Assembly (NCBI RefSeq): GCF_001642085.1
Contig: NZ_CP014699.1
Coordinates: 434,001-498,000, forward strand
DNA from: Streptococcus pantholopis
Lineage (GTDB): Bacteria; Bacillota; Bacilli; Lactobacillales; Streptococcaceae
DNA: 64,000 nt
Direction: 5' to 3'
Shown here one piece after another: positions 16,235 through 24,805 of this stretch (its first letter is position 1; each line of letters begins with the position of its first letter). The notes beneath the pieces are model-generated. The model did no database searches. It saw only the letters and a list, made by a program, of their open reading frames with translations, and was not told where the DNA came from. The translations under genes were made by a program, and so were the position numbers.

Positions 16235-16546
16235 TTATAGAGGGTCTTCCTCAATAATTTGATAATGTTTCTGAAATTGTTTTTTTGAAACAACACGATG
16301 ATTAGTAATATCTAAAAAATCTCCGATATATCCCACAGGATAAGAGGCATAACCAGGATAACTCAATAAGCTGATTTTCAAATTAAATTTCATAGACGGG
16401 TTTATTCCACTCATGGAAATTACCAATTTATTATCGTTCCATCTCAGATAATTTTGTTTAAAAGCTTGCTGAACCCATACTGGTTGAACATTCGTCTTGC
16501 TTATTTCCCATACATCAGACAGACGACCATTATATAATGCTTTCAT
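16235..16546 (-). CDS. Hypothetical 103-residue protein beside a bacteriocin gene
   Basis: The frame starts MKALYNGRLSDVWEISKTN. It is rich in aromatic residues, has no clear membrane segment and ends in acidic residues (IIEEDPL). No family was recognised. It lies ~90 bases downstream of the proline-rich double-glycine peptide gene on the same strand and could be its immunity or accessory protein, but the distance and the soluble character make this uncertain. Confidence 0.5.
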   Translation of the reverse strand: MKALYNGRLSDVWEISKTNVQPVWVQQAFKQNYLRWNDNKLVISMSGINPSMKFNLKISLLSYPGYASYPVGYIGDFLDITNHRVVSKKQFQKHYQIIEEDPL

Positions 16547-16635
16547 AATTTACATACCGTATTTCTTTTTGCTAAAAAACTTCTAAATTATCTTTAAAAT
16601 AACATTATTTAGAAATTTTTCCAGACAAATAAATA

Positions 16636-16866
16636 TCAACAAGCATTAGGTGTCCCTCCAGTTCCTCCAGGAGGGCAAGAACGAACAGGACCACGGCGTG
16701 GATACTTTCCGTTTAATTGATCTACCACTTGACGAGGGTCAACAGGATGGGCAGCATTACCTATAGCACCCAATACAGCTCCAATCCATTCCATGCCTCC
16801 ACCTTCAACGGCTGAAAGTTCTGCATCTGTCAATGTAGCAAATTGTTCAAAAGTTTTTGTATTCAT
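16636..16866 (-). CDS. Double-glycine peptide with atypical proline-rich mature part
   Basis: The ATG at 16866 follows GGGAGGTAATTCAA, and the leader (ending LSAVEGG) is nearly identical to that of the 15695 gene. The 53-residue mature part starts GMEWIGAVLGAIGNAAHP like a bacteriocin but then becomes polar and proline/glycine-rich (PRRGPVRSCPPGGTGGTP), with two cysteines. That is unlike GxxxG pore-formers. It could be a bacteriocin with a replaced C-terminus or a different type of secreted peptide. A ComE-type box lies upstream. Confidence 0.7.
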   Translation of the reverse strand: MNTKTFEQFATLTDAELSAVEGGGMEWIGAVLGAIGNAAHPVDPRQVVDQLNGKYPRRGPVRSCPPGGTGGTPNAC

Positions 16867-16949
16867 TTGAATTACCTCCCAAAAATATTTTTGTCGTTGC
16901 AACTGACCGACTTTAGTTTAACAGATTTTTAATTCAATGCATGGCCAAG

Positions 16950-16981
16950 TCATCATTTGTCGTTTTTAGGTCGTAAACAGT
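16950..16981 (-). promoter_or_regulatory. ComE-type direct repeat of the 16.9 kb gene
   Basis: Plus-strand boxes TCATCATTTGT and TCGTAAACAGT, 10 bases apart. This site lies back to back with the exporter promoter at 16990-17021. Confidence 0.75.
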
Positions 16982-16989
16982 CATTTTTT

Positions 16990-17057
16990 ACCATTTGCGA
17001 CTTTTTTTAAACTTTTTACGACTTGAAAAATCTTACCTTTCTATTTTGTGGCACAAT
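16990..17057 (+). promoter_or_regulatory. ComE-type direct repeat and -10 of the exporter gene
   Basis: Boxes ACCATTTGCGA (16990-17000) and ACTTTTTACGA (17011-17021) are 10 bases apart, with CACAAT (17052-17057) as -10. The distance from box to -10 (30 bases) equals that at comC. Confidence 0.75.
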
Positions 17058-17086
17058 AGTTTCAGTTTATTTTTAAAGGAAGGGCT

Positions 17087-17920
17087 ATGAAAAGATATAA
17101 ATATGTTAGTCAGATTGATTTACGAGATTGTGGTGTGGCAGCTTTGGCGTCAGTTGCCAAACATTATGGTTCAGATTTCTCGCTGGCTCACTTAAGAGAG
17201 CTAGCAAAAACAACTAAAGAAGGAACAACAGCTTTAGGCATTGTTGAAGCGGCCAAGAAAATGGGCTTTGAAACGCATGCTGTTCAGGCCAATATGGAAC
17301 TGTTTGATATGGCTGATATTTCTTACCCCTTTATTGTTCATGTCAATAAAGAGGGGAAGCTTCAGCATTACTATGTTGTTTATAAAAGTAAAAGAAATAC
17401 ACTTGTTATTGGCGATCCTGATCCGACTGTCGGAATCACTAAAATGTCTAAAGAGTACTTTGCTAAGGAATGGACTGGAGTTGCTATCTTTTTAGCGCCT
17501 GCTCCCTACTATAAGCCTCATAGGGATAAAAAGAATGGTTTAATGAGTTTTTTGCCCATTATTTTTAAGCAAAAAGCTCTGCTGACCTATATTGTGCTCG
17601 CCAGCCTCTTAGTCACGTTAATTAATATTATCGGTTCGTATTATCTGCAAGGGATTTTAGATGAATATATTCCTAATCAGTTACAATCTACGCTTGGTAT
17701 TGTATCTGTCGGACTGGTTGTTACCGATATTCTGCAGCAAGTTATGAGTTTTTCACAAAACTATTTATTAGTGGTTTTGAGCCAGCGGTTGACAATTGAT
17801 GTGATTTTATCCTACACTATAGCGAAAGTTAAAAACAGCCGTTTTATCTTATTCATAAAAAAGCGCCGTACAACAGGTACGGCGCTTTTAAGACAGCGTT
17901 TAGGCCATCTTCAGTTCTAG
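17087..17920 (+). pseudogene. Truncated bacteriocin exporter: C39 peptidase and first helices only
   Basis: The first ~248 codons encode the start of a ComA/NlmT-type exporter: a C39 peptidase domain (C15 in DLRDCGVAAL, H94 in LQHYYVVY, D110 in IGDPDP) that would cut double-glycine leaders, then the first membrane helices. Homology stops at TIDVILSY, where family members continue through the membrane domain and the ABC ATPase to about 700-760 residues. The last ~29 codons are read through unrelated sequence and a terminator hairpin. Transport is therefore lost. The peptidase domain might still fold, but it is probably a pseudogene. Confidence 0.85.
17857..17889. terminator. Bidirectional terminator
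   Basis: Arms AAAAGCGCCGTAC and GTACGGCGCTTTT around a five-base loop, with A- and T-runs on both sides. It serves the DUF3397-like gene on the minus strand, and its sequence is also read as the tail of the truncated exporter frame. Confidence 0.85.
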
Positions 17921-17934
17921 TAACAGTTTATGGT

Positions 17935-18285
17935 TTATATTGTGAAGATTAAAATAACTAAGCCTAAGTAAAAAATGAAGGTCAGGATAAAGCCGGCCCG
18001 CCAGAAAAATTTGCAAAAACGGCGGTAAGAGAAGGAGGAGCGGCTGTGAATAAAACCAAAGGTCAATGCTATGGCCAGCAAAGACATGACAATCAGATAA
18101 TACGGAAGCAGGCTGTGAACAAAAAAATGAGCGGAAACCAGAACAATCTCTGCTGCAAATAAGGGCAGAGCTAAATCGGGGGATTTTAACCCCAGCTTTC
18201 CCAGCCGGAAAAATTTCACGATAATAAAAGCAAAAAGCGGCGTCATGATAATAAAGGCAGCAGCCATTAATTTGTAGATATCCAT
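17935..18285 (-). CDS. DUF3397-like membrane protein
   Basis: A 116-residue protein with four hydrophobic helices (about 6-25, 40-58, 65-80, 93-113) and a basic loop around residues 82-92. Size, helix pattern and position beside rplK fit the DUF3397 family found next to ribosomal genes in streptococci. Function is unknown. It is transcribed alone and ends at a strong terminator. Confidence 0.7.
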   Translation of the reverse strand: MDIYKLMAAAFIIMTPLFAFIIVKFFRLGKLGLKSPDLALPLFAAEIVLVSAHFFVHSLLPYYLIVMSLLAIALTFGFIHSRSSFSYRRFCKFFWRAGFILTFIFYLGLVILIFTI

Positions 18286-18337
18286 ACTGTTATTTTATAA
18301 TGAATGCTGCAGAAAGTAAATAAAATCGCTGAAAAAT

Positions 18338-18367
18338 CTTGCTTTTTTGTCCAAATAGTGTATACTA
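18338..18367 (+). promoter_or_regulatory. rplK-rplA promoter
   Basis: TTGCTT at about 18339 and TATACT at about 18361, with a spacer of about 17 bases. The leader to rplK is ~75 bases and contains a GTGGGAGGT-like segment. Feedback by L1 on its own mRNA is known in bacteria, but no clear L1 site was identified here. Confidence 0.55.
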
Positions 18368-18445
18368 ATTAAGTGTGCTTAGAGCACAGCTGTGGGAGGT
18401 AAAAATCTTTTATTTACCGCCAAAACCACAAAGGAGGATTTTAAA

Positions 18446-18871
18446 ATGGCTAAAAAAGTCGAAAATGTTGTTAAGCTGCAAATTCCTGCTGGGAAAGCGA
18501 CACCGGCGCCGCCAGTTGGTCCTGCGCTAGGTCAGGCAGGGATTAATATTATGGGCTTTACCAAAGAATTTAACGCCCGTACAGCTGATCAGGCCGGTAT
18601 GATTATTCCGGTTGTTATTTCAGTATACGAAGATAAATCATTTGATTTTGTAACGAAGACGCCGCCGGCTGCAGTGCTTTTGAAAAAAGCAGCAGGTGTT
18701 GAAAAAGGTTCCGGAGAACCAAATACAAACAAAGTTGCTTCAGTGACTCGGGCGCAAGTGCAGGAGATTGCTGAAACGAAAATGCCAGATTTGAACGCTG
18801 CAGATATTGATGCTGCAATACGTATGATTGAAGGGACTGCTCGTTCTATGGGATTCACTGTTACAGATTAA
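18446..18871 (+). CDS. rplK: Ribosomal protein L11
   Basis: From the ATG at 18446, behind AAAGGAGG, the product has the canonical 141 residues (an in-frame upstream codon at 18392 is not the start). The N-terminal domain has the proline-rich [20 protein letters not shown], and the C-terminal RNA-binding domain ends [12 protein letters not shown]11 forms the GTPase-associated centre with 23S rRNA and is needed for stringent-response sensing. It is cotranscribed with rplA. Confidence 0.98.
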   Translation: MAKKVENVVKLQIPAGKATPAPPVGPALGQAGINIMGFTKEFNARTADQAGMIIPVVISVYEDKSFDFVTKTPPAAVLLKKAAGVEKGSGEPNTNKVASVTRAQVQEIAETKMPDLNAADIDAAIRMIEGTARSMGFTVTD

Positions 18872-18970
18872 TTGTAACGCTGTCCTGTTGCCCGCAAAAA
18901 CTTGATCATATTTTGATAAGTGACGTGGGAGATGAAAATCGATACTACCACATTACAAGGAGAAATTGAA

Positions 18971-19660
18971 ATGGCTAAAAAAAGCAAACAAATGCGTGCT
19001 GCTCTGGAAAAAGTAGACAGCACAAAAGCTTACAGTGTTGAAGAAGCTGTAGCACTGATTAAAGAAACTAACTTTGCAAAATTTGATGCAACTGTTGAAG
19101 TTGCCTATAACTTAAATATTGATGTCAAAAAAGCTGACCAGCAGATTCGCGGTGCAATGGTCTTGCCCAACGGTACTGGTAAAACAGCGCGTGTTGTTGT
19201 CTTTGCGCGCGGTGCTAAAGCTGAGGAAGCTAAAGCAGCTGGAGCGGATGTTGTTGGTGAAGAAGACTTGGCTCAGCGTATTCAAGGCGGCTGGCTTGAC
19301 TTTGATGTTGTGATTGCAACACCTGATATGATGGCTGTTGTCGGCCGTTTGGGCCATGTCCTTGGCCCCCGCAATCTGATGCCTAACCCTAAAACTGGCA
19401 CTGTGACAACAGACCTTGCTAAGGCAGTTGAAGAGTCTAAGGGCGGCAAGGTAACTTACCGTGCAGACCGGTCGGGCAATGTGCAGGCCATTATCGGCAA
19501 AGTGTCTTTTGATAATGATAAATTAGTTGAAAACTTTAAAGCATTCAACGATGTGATTGTCAAAGCTAAGCCATCAACAGCTAAGGGAACTTACATCACG
19601 AATCTTTCCATCACCTCTACACAAGGTGTCGGTATTAAAGTCGATGCTAACTCTCTTTAA
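18971..19660 (+). CDS. rplA: Ribosomal protein L1
   Basis: The ATG at 18971 behind AAGGAGAAAT gives 229 residues, the normal length. Visible signatures are [16 protein letters not shown] and the C-terminal [15 protein letters not shown]1 binds the 23S stalk and can repress its own operon. A strong terminator follows. Confidence 0.98.
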   Translation: MAKKSKQMRAALEKVDSTKAYSVEEAVALIKETNFAKFDATVEVAYNLNIDVKKADQQIRGAMVLPNGTGKTARVVVFARGAKAEEAKAAGADVVGEEDLAQRIQGGWLDFDVVIATPDMMAVVGRLGHVLGPRNLMPNPKTGTVTTDLAKAVEESKGGKVTYRADRSGNVQAIIGKVSFDNDKLVENFKAFNDVIVKAKPSTAKGTYITNLSITSTQGVGIKVDANSL

Positions 19661-19665
19661 TGTGT

Positions 19666-19730
19666 AAAAAAACTGGGACAGACTGTTACGCTTGTATAGC
19701 AAGCTTATCAGTCTGTCCCAGTTTTCTTTT
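19666..19730 (+). terminator. Terminator after rplA
   Basis: Arms AACTGGGACAGAC and GTCTGTCCCAGTT followed by a T-rich tract. The arms include the TGGGACA sequence found in the intergenic repeats of this genome. Confidence 0.85.
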
Positions 19731-19892
19731 TGATTCGGGCGGGGTCAGTTGTTTTTATTTAAAATGAAGAGCAAACAGGGTTTAAAGCTTTCAAAACTAT
19801 AGCTTAGCACCTGAAACAGCTCGGAGGCTGCAGAACTCTGTGCTTCTTTGGCAGTTAGGTCAAGTGCTGGAAAGCAGAAGCAAACATTTTTA

Positions 19893-20651
19893 TTAATTAC
19901 CGGTCTGCAGTTTTTCTAAAATGATTTCAAATAGCAGAGTTCCAACTAGATTGAACATCAGTCTTGAACGCAGTTTAGCATGTTTTTTGGGGGCATCATA
20001 AACATATATGACAGCATCGCTGACCTGAGAGAGAAAGTCGTTCCCCAAACTAGTGATTGATAAGATTTGTGCACCGTTTTGCTTAGCTGAAAAGATGCTC
20101 TGGTTAACTTCATCGTTTTTGGCGCTTAATGAAAAAACCAAGACAACATCTTTTTGTGTTGCAATATCAGCAATTCTTTTAATACTGTAATGCTCAAAAT
20201 AGTCGTTTGACCAAAGATTAACTAATTTCAGTTTTCTGTTGAAATCTGACATAGCCATATAACTTGATCCTACTCCAAGGCAAAAAATTCTTCTGGCCTT
20301 GATGAGATTTTCAGCAAAATAGTCAAAATCCGGCTCTGAGCACATTGACATTGTCTGGGTAAATTCCACCGTCAGCTGCTTTTTCAGTTCTTCAAAAGAA
20401 GATAAATGGCTGCTGCCTGATTGATTTTGTATCTCTTTAGTAAGTCTTAAATCATAGCGTAAATCATTAAACGTATGGTAGCCTAATTTCTTGCAAGCCC
20501 GAATAACTGTAGAAGATGATAGGAAAGTATCGCTGCCAATCTGCTTCAAAGTGAGACTTTCTAAATGTTCTTGCTTCATTAAATAATCAATAACTTCTTG
20601 TTCGCTTACCGATAATTTGTCATAATTATTCTTGAAATTTTCTAAAAACAT
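19893..20651 (-). CDS. RpiR/MurR-family transcriptional regulator
   Basis: A 252-residue regulator with an N-terminal RpiR helix-turn-helix (about 1-80, TLKQIGSDTFLSSSTVIRAC) and a C-terminal SIS domain (~100-240, FCLGVGSS, VLVFSLSAKNDEVN) that senses a sugar phosphate. It is divergent from a PTS permease gene across a 171-base gap that contains a perfect 18-base palindrome, so it very probably controls that permease and the following phosphatase gene. Confidence 0.85.
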   Translation of the reverse strand: MFLENFKNNYDKLSVSEQEVIDYLMKQEHLESLTLKQIGSDTFLSSSTVIRACKKLGYHTFNDLRYDLRLTKEIQNQSGSSHLSSFEELKKQLTVEFTQTMSMCSEPDFDYFAENLIKARRIFCLGVGSSYMAMSDFNRKLKLVNLWSNDYFEHYSIKRIADIATQKDVVLVFSLSAKNDEVNQSIFSAKQNGAQILSITSLGNDFLSQVSDAVIYVYDAPKKHAKLRSRLMFNLVGTLLFEIILEKLQTGN

Positions 20652-20706
20652 TCTCTATCCTCTGAATCAATCAATGTATTTATACGAAAAAAGCAGTATA
20701 TTTTTT

Positions 20707-20724
20707 ATAGTAAAATTTTACTAT
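20707..20724. promoter_or_regulatory. Palindromic operator between the RpiR gene and the PTS gene
   Basis: ATAGTAAAATTTTACTAT is a perfect 18-base palindrome 56 bases upstream of the regulator start and ~100 bases upstream of the PTS start. A second, partial copy of its half (TTTTAGTAAAAA) follows at once. It is the likely binding site of the adjacent RpiR regulator (inference). Confidence 0.6.
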
Positions 20725-20822
20725 TTTAGTAAAAAAAGTTCAATAGAGAAAGATTATCCGAAAACGGAGCTGCTTGCTTTTCCTATGTTATAATGGCTTC
20801 AGCAAATAAAGGAGGCCCTAAT

Positions 20823-22493
20823 ATGCAAAAGAATAAATTTATCTCTGCTTTTGAGCAGTTTGGACGATCATTTTTACTTCCAGTTTCTGTGCTGCCTGGC
20901 GCAGGAATTCTTAAAGGAATTGGGACTGCCTTCACGAATTCCAATACCTTAGAACTGTTTCCTGCCTTAAACAATTCCATTTTCCAGTTTATCATGAATT
21001 TTTTAATTGCGTTGGGAGACGCTGCGTTTGATAATTTACCTGTTATCTTTGCGGTGGGTGTTGCAGTTGGACTGGCAAAAAGGGAAAAGGGGTCTGCAGC
21101 TTTATCAGGTTTATTAGGCTTCCTGGTTTTGCACTACATTTTAAATTTTTTGCTAAGTGCCAGCGGGAGACTGGTTGATACAGCAGGGTTAGAGTCGACA
21201 GAAGCTAAGCTCCTGCTCGCTGATGCTATGCAGACTAATGTGCTTGGAATCCAAACAATGGATCTCAGTGTCTTTGGTGGTATTATTGTCGGCATTACAG
21301 TCTATTTTGTTCATAAATGGGCAGTCAAACAAGAATTACCGGCTGTTATTGGTTTCTTCAGCGGTCCTCGTTTTGTTCCGATAGTAACAATGGTCGTGAT
21401 GTCTGGGGTTGCTGTTTTGCTGTTCTTTATTTGGCCAATCGTTCAAAGCGGTATTAGCGCACTTTCTGTAGCTATCCTAAAATCCGGACCTGTTGGAACA
21501 TTCTTGTATGGTGTTGTGGAACGCGCTCTCCTGCCTTTTGGTTTGCATCACGGTCTTAATTGGCCAGTAAGAACGACAGAGCTTGGGGGCTCCTGGCTGA
21601 TAAACGGAGAACAGGTGACCGGAACTGTGAACGCTTATTTAGCGTCACTGGCTGACTCCACCATTACTTCTATCGATCCTTCAATTACACGGTTTAATGG
21701 CGGTAAATTTGTTTACTTTATGTTTGGACTTTCCGGCGCTGCCTACGCTATGTATAAGACTGCTGCTCCAGCAAAGCGGAAAGTAGCTGGTTCTCTATTA
21801 TTTTCAGCAGCAGCTACTTCTTTTTTAACAGGGATTACTGAACCGATTGAATTTACTTTCCTCTTTGTAGCGCCTGCTCTCTATGCTGTACATGCTTTTA
21901 TAGCAGGTACCTCCCTCCTTGTTATGCATCTTTTGGGAGCGGGTGTGGCTACACCGACTGGGCACGGTTTTATTAATCTTGTTATTTATGGGATTCTTCA
22001 GGGTCCTAAAACTCACTGGTGGCTGGTTTTCCTTGTTGGGATTCCATACTTCTTCATTTACTACTTTGTTTTTAAATTTATGATTTTAAAATTCAATTTC
22101 AAAACACCAGGACGCGAAGATTCTGCTGAAGTGAAATTAGCTAGTAAAGAAGAAGCACGTGGGAAATATGGCCTTAAAATTCAGACAATTGGCAAAGAAG
22201 AAGCACCGGTTTCTGACAGCTCTAATATGACCAAAGAAGAGAAAACGCACCAGCAGGCACTCGGTCTTATTAAAGCTCACGGAGGGCCAGACAATATTGT
22301 TGATGTCAATGCTTGTATTACACGTTTACGTATTGATGTGAAAGATAAGTCGCTGGTTGATAAAGATGTTATTGTCAATCGCTATGAAGCCATGGGATTT
22401 GCTGAAAACGGTATGCAGATGCAATCCATTTATGGTGCTTATGCTAATGTGCTCAAAATGGAAATTCAGGATATTCTTGGCATAGGAGAATAG
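20823..22493 (+). CDS. PTS glucose/maltose-type EIICB permease
   Basis: The ATG at 20823 follows AAAGGAGG. The 556-residue protein has an EIIC domain with about ten membrane helices (residues ~15-430; FGLHHGLNWP and TGITEPIEFTFLF are family signatures) and a C-terminal EIIB domain with the phosphorylated cysteine in NACITRLRID (~C498). No EIIA is attached, so a shared EIIA must donate phosphate. The arrangement resembles MalX/GlvC-type maltose or alpha-glucoside permeases; the substrate is inferred. The HAD phosphatase gene follows after two bases, and the RpiR regulator is divergent. Confidence 0.88.
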   Translation: MQKNKFISAFEQFGRSFLLPVSVLPGAGILKGIGTAFTNSNTLELFPALNNSIFQFIMNFLIALGDAAFDNLPVIFAVGVAVGLAKREKGSAALSGLLGFLVLHYILNFLLSASGRLVDTAGLESTEAKLLLADAMQTNVLGIQTMDLSVFGGIIVGITVYFVHKWAVKQELPAVIGFFSGPRFVPIVTMVVMSGVAVLLFFIWPIVQSGISALSVAILKSGPVGTFLYGVVERALLPFGLHHGLNWPVRTTELGGSWLINGEQVTGTVNAYLASLADSTITSIDPSITRFNGGKFVYFMFGLSGAAYAMYKTAAPAKRKVAGSLLFSAAATSFLTGITEPIEFTFLFVAPALYAVHAFIAGTSLLVMHLLGAGVATPTGHGFINLVIYGILQGPKTHWWLVFLVGIPYFFIYYFVFKFMILKFNFKTPGREDSAEVKLASKEEARGKYGLKIQTIGKEEAPVSDSSNMTKEEKTHQQALGLIKAHGGPDNIVDVNACITRLRIDVKDKSLVDKDVIVNRYEAMGFAENGMQMQSIYGAYANVLKMEIQDILGIGE

Positions 22494-22495
22494 AG

Positions 22496-23278
22496 ATGAA
22501 ATCAAAGATTCTATGCGTAACTGATTTAGACGGTACTTTTATCAAAGATTCAGTTCAGGTTTCGCAAAATGATCTGCTTGCCTATCACTATCTGCTTAAC
22601 TTCAGTGATTTTTCGATTGCAACAGGGCGTTCTGTCAAAGAAATTCACTATGTCACTGACCAGAACGCTATCAATTGTCAGCATTTTATTGCTTTTAATG
22701 GTGCTTTAATTATCAATTCAGATCAAGAAACCATATTTTCAGATGCTATTCCCCAAATGCAAGTGGCGGAGCTATTAGATTATTTAAAAAAGGAGCAGCT
22801 TGTCTTTGATGCATTAGACGGAGAAAGACGCATTGGCAATTTTTCCCATGAACACCCTGAACGTCTTTGGAATATGGAAATCATCTGCCCTGATAATCTC
22901 TATGATATTTTAATAAAAAGGGAGCTATTCAAATTCAATGTCCGCCCCCCTAAAGATACGGCAGGCAGCTGCCTGTCTTATCTGCAAAAAAAATTTCCCA
23001 ATCTTGAAATATATCATTCCGGAGCGACTAGGATTGAAATAACAGCAAAAGGCGTTTCAAAGGGAGCGGCACTTCAAAAAATTGCTTCTTCCTATGACCT
23101 AGTTATTGCCTTCGGCGATTCTGGCAATGATATTTCACTTTTTGATAATGCAGATATTTCTTACTGCATGTCTGAGGCAGCAGCTGATGTTCAGCAGCAT
23201 GCCACATTTACTGTTAATCATTTTTCAGATGCAATTGCCCATTTATCTCAGAACATTGGAAATTATTTAAATCACTGA
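22496..23278 (+). CDS. Cof-type HAD-family phosphatase
   Basis: A 260-residue HAD hydrolase with motif I VTDLDGTF (nucleophile D10) and motif IV FGDSGNDISLF near residue 210, plus a Cof-type C2 cap between. Such enzymes dephosphorylate sugar phosphates or related metabolites in the cytosol. The gene begins two bases after the PTS permease, so it may relieve accumulation of the phosphorylated sugar taken up by that permease (inference). Confidence 0.85.
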   Translation: MKSKILCVTDLDGTFIKDSVQVSQNDLLAYHYLLNFSDFSIATGRSVKEIHYVTDQNAINCQHFIAFNGALIINSDQETIFSDAIPQMQVAELLDYLKKEQLVFDALDGERRIGNFSHEHPERLWNMEIICPDNLYDILIKRELFKFNVRPPKDTAGSCLSYLQKKFPNLEIYHSGATRIEITAKGVSKGAALQKIASSYDLVIAFGDSGNDISLFDNADISYCMSEAAADVQQHATFTVNHFSDAIAHLSQNIGNYLNH

Positions 23279-23279
23279 G

Positions 23280-23475
23280 CGAGAGTGGGACAAAAATCGG
23301 TAAATCGTCATAAAATGCCGATTTCGATTTTGTTGTCCTACCTCCGAACAGTTGATTAGGGAGGTCGCTATCCCTTGTTCGACAAGGGATAAGAACTTCC
23401 GAACAACCACTGCGTCAAACGCATCCATCTAAAAAAGTGAAAGAGGCAGGGACTTTTGTCCCAGCCTTTTTTTAC
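23280..23475. repeat. TGGGAC-type intergenic repeat, long copy
   Basis: It begins GAGAGTGGGACAAAAATCGG, contains inverted repeats such as TCGCTATCCCTTG/CAAGGGATA, and ends with GGCAGGGACTTTTGTCCCAGCC plus a T-run, which can act as a terminator after the HAD gene. A homologous copy in the opposite direction occupies 38130-38312, and shorter ones lie at 11806 and 33013. The rest of the gap to pyrH (23476-23805) holds no gene; a weak promoter lies just before pyrH. Confidence 0.75.
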
Positions 23476-23805
23476 TTTCCGAAAATAAAGACAGGAGAAA
23501 AATAGTGAGCTAGACTAAAGGGGCTAGATGTGGTTTGGTTAGCGCTTATAGATAGGTTGATACAGCGGATAAATTATAACTTTCTTTTGACGAGGATGCT
23601 GCCAGCGGTAAGAGAGGAAAGACAAGCTATAAAATAATGAATTGGCTCATTCCTCTCTGCAAGCCGCATAAAGACAGCAAGTTTAGATTTTGCGTGAATT
23701 CCTTTAGATCAGTGCAGCTTGAGGCTTACCATAAAAAATAATATTAGACTATAAATCTTAGCAAAATTGTGATAGAATAATGAAGATAGAGTAAGGAGTA
23801 GGAAA

Positions 23806-24537
23806 ATGGTGGAACCTAAATATCATCGTATTTTGATTAAACTGTCCGGTGAGGCTTTGGCAGGAGAAAAAGGAAACGGTATTGACCTGCCTACTGTTCA
23901 GGCAATGGCAAAAGAAATTGCCGAAGTTCACCATTCAGGTGTTCAAATTGCCTTAGTTATCGGCGGCGGCAATCTCTGGCGAGGTGAGCCGGCAGCAGAG
24001 GCAGGAATGGATCGGGTACAGGCCGACTATACCGGAATGCTTGGAACAGTCATGAATGCTCTGGTTATGGCCGACAGTCTGCAGCAGGTGGGAGTTGATA
24101 CTCGTGTTCAAACGGCTATTGCTATGCAGTCTGTGGCAGAGCCGTATATCCGCGGACGGGCTCTGCGTCATTTAGAAAAAAACCGTGTCGTTATTTTTGG
24201 TGCCGGACTGGGCTCTCCTTATTTCTCAACGGACACAACAGCAGCACTGCGGGCTGCCGAAATTGAGGCGGATGCTATTTTGATGGCCAAAAACGGTGTA
24301 GATGGCGTCTATAATGCAGATCCTAAAAAGGATGCCAATGCTGTGAAGTTTGATGAACTGACGCATGTTGAAGTCATTAAGCGCGGTCTGAAAATTATGG
24401 ATGCGACCGCTTCAACTTTGTCAATGGACAATGATATCGATTTGGTTGTTTTTAACATGAATGAACCGGGAAATATTAAACGGGTTGTCTTCGGGGAACA
24501 GATTGGGACAACGGTCTCCAATAAGTCCAATGAGTAA
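23806..24537 (+). CDS. pyrH: Uridylate kinase
   Basis: A 243-residue hexameric UMP kinase making UDP for RNA and cell-wall precursors. N-terminal [12 protein letters not shown] binds phosphate, [10 protein letters not shown] and [11 protein letters not shown] are family signatures, and [20 protein letters not shown] residues near 160-175 complete the nucleotide site. Preceded by AAGGAG. In most streptococci frr follows directly; here a 6 kb toxin island and a repeat array come between. Confidence 0.97.
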   Translation: MVEPKYHRILIKLSGEALAGEKGNGIDLPTVQAMAKEIAEVHHSGVQIALVIGGGNLWRGEPAAEAGMDRVQADYTGMLGTVMNALVMADSLQQVGVDTRVQTAIAMQSVAEPYIRGRALRHLEKNRVVIFGAGLGSPYFSTDTTAALRAAEIEADAILMAKNGVDGVYNADPKKDANAVKFDELTHVEVIKRGLKIMDATASTLSMDNDIDLVVFNMNEPGNIKRVVFGEQIGTTVSNKSNE

Positions 24538-24726
24538 GGCTGTTAAAGTTAATGAGGGCCTTGTTTTAAAACCTAGCTTGCAAGGCCGCTAGCGTTTTCT
24601 GCCTTTCAGTCGGCACTTTGTTTTATGCGGAAATGGTTAAGCTATCAGCCTGTAACTGTGCAGGAACAAGGTAGAGGGGGGCAGCTGATGCCGCTCCCTT
24701 TCCTCGGCTTGCTGTTTTTTTGGGGC

Positions 24727-24755
24727 TAGACAAAACGTTTGACATCTGTTATACT
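24727..24755 (+). promoter_or_regulatory. Promoter of the LXG toxin operon
   Basis: TAGACA (24727-24732) and TATACT (24750-24755) with a 17-base spacer, 50 bases before the LXG start. The 190 bases before it, after pyrH, contain GC-rich sequence with no gene seen. Confidence 0.5.
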
Positions 24756-24805
24756 TTTAAAAACGAAAAAGCAACTTTTGTAAGTGAAAAGGGAAACTTT
24801 TAACC

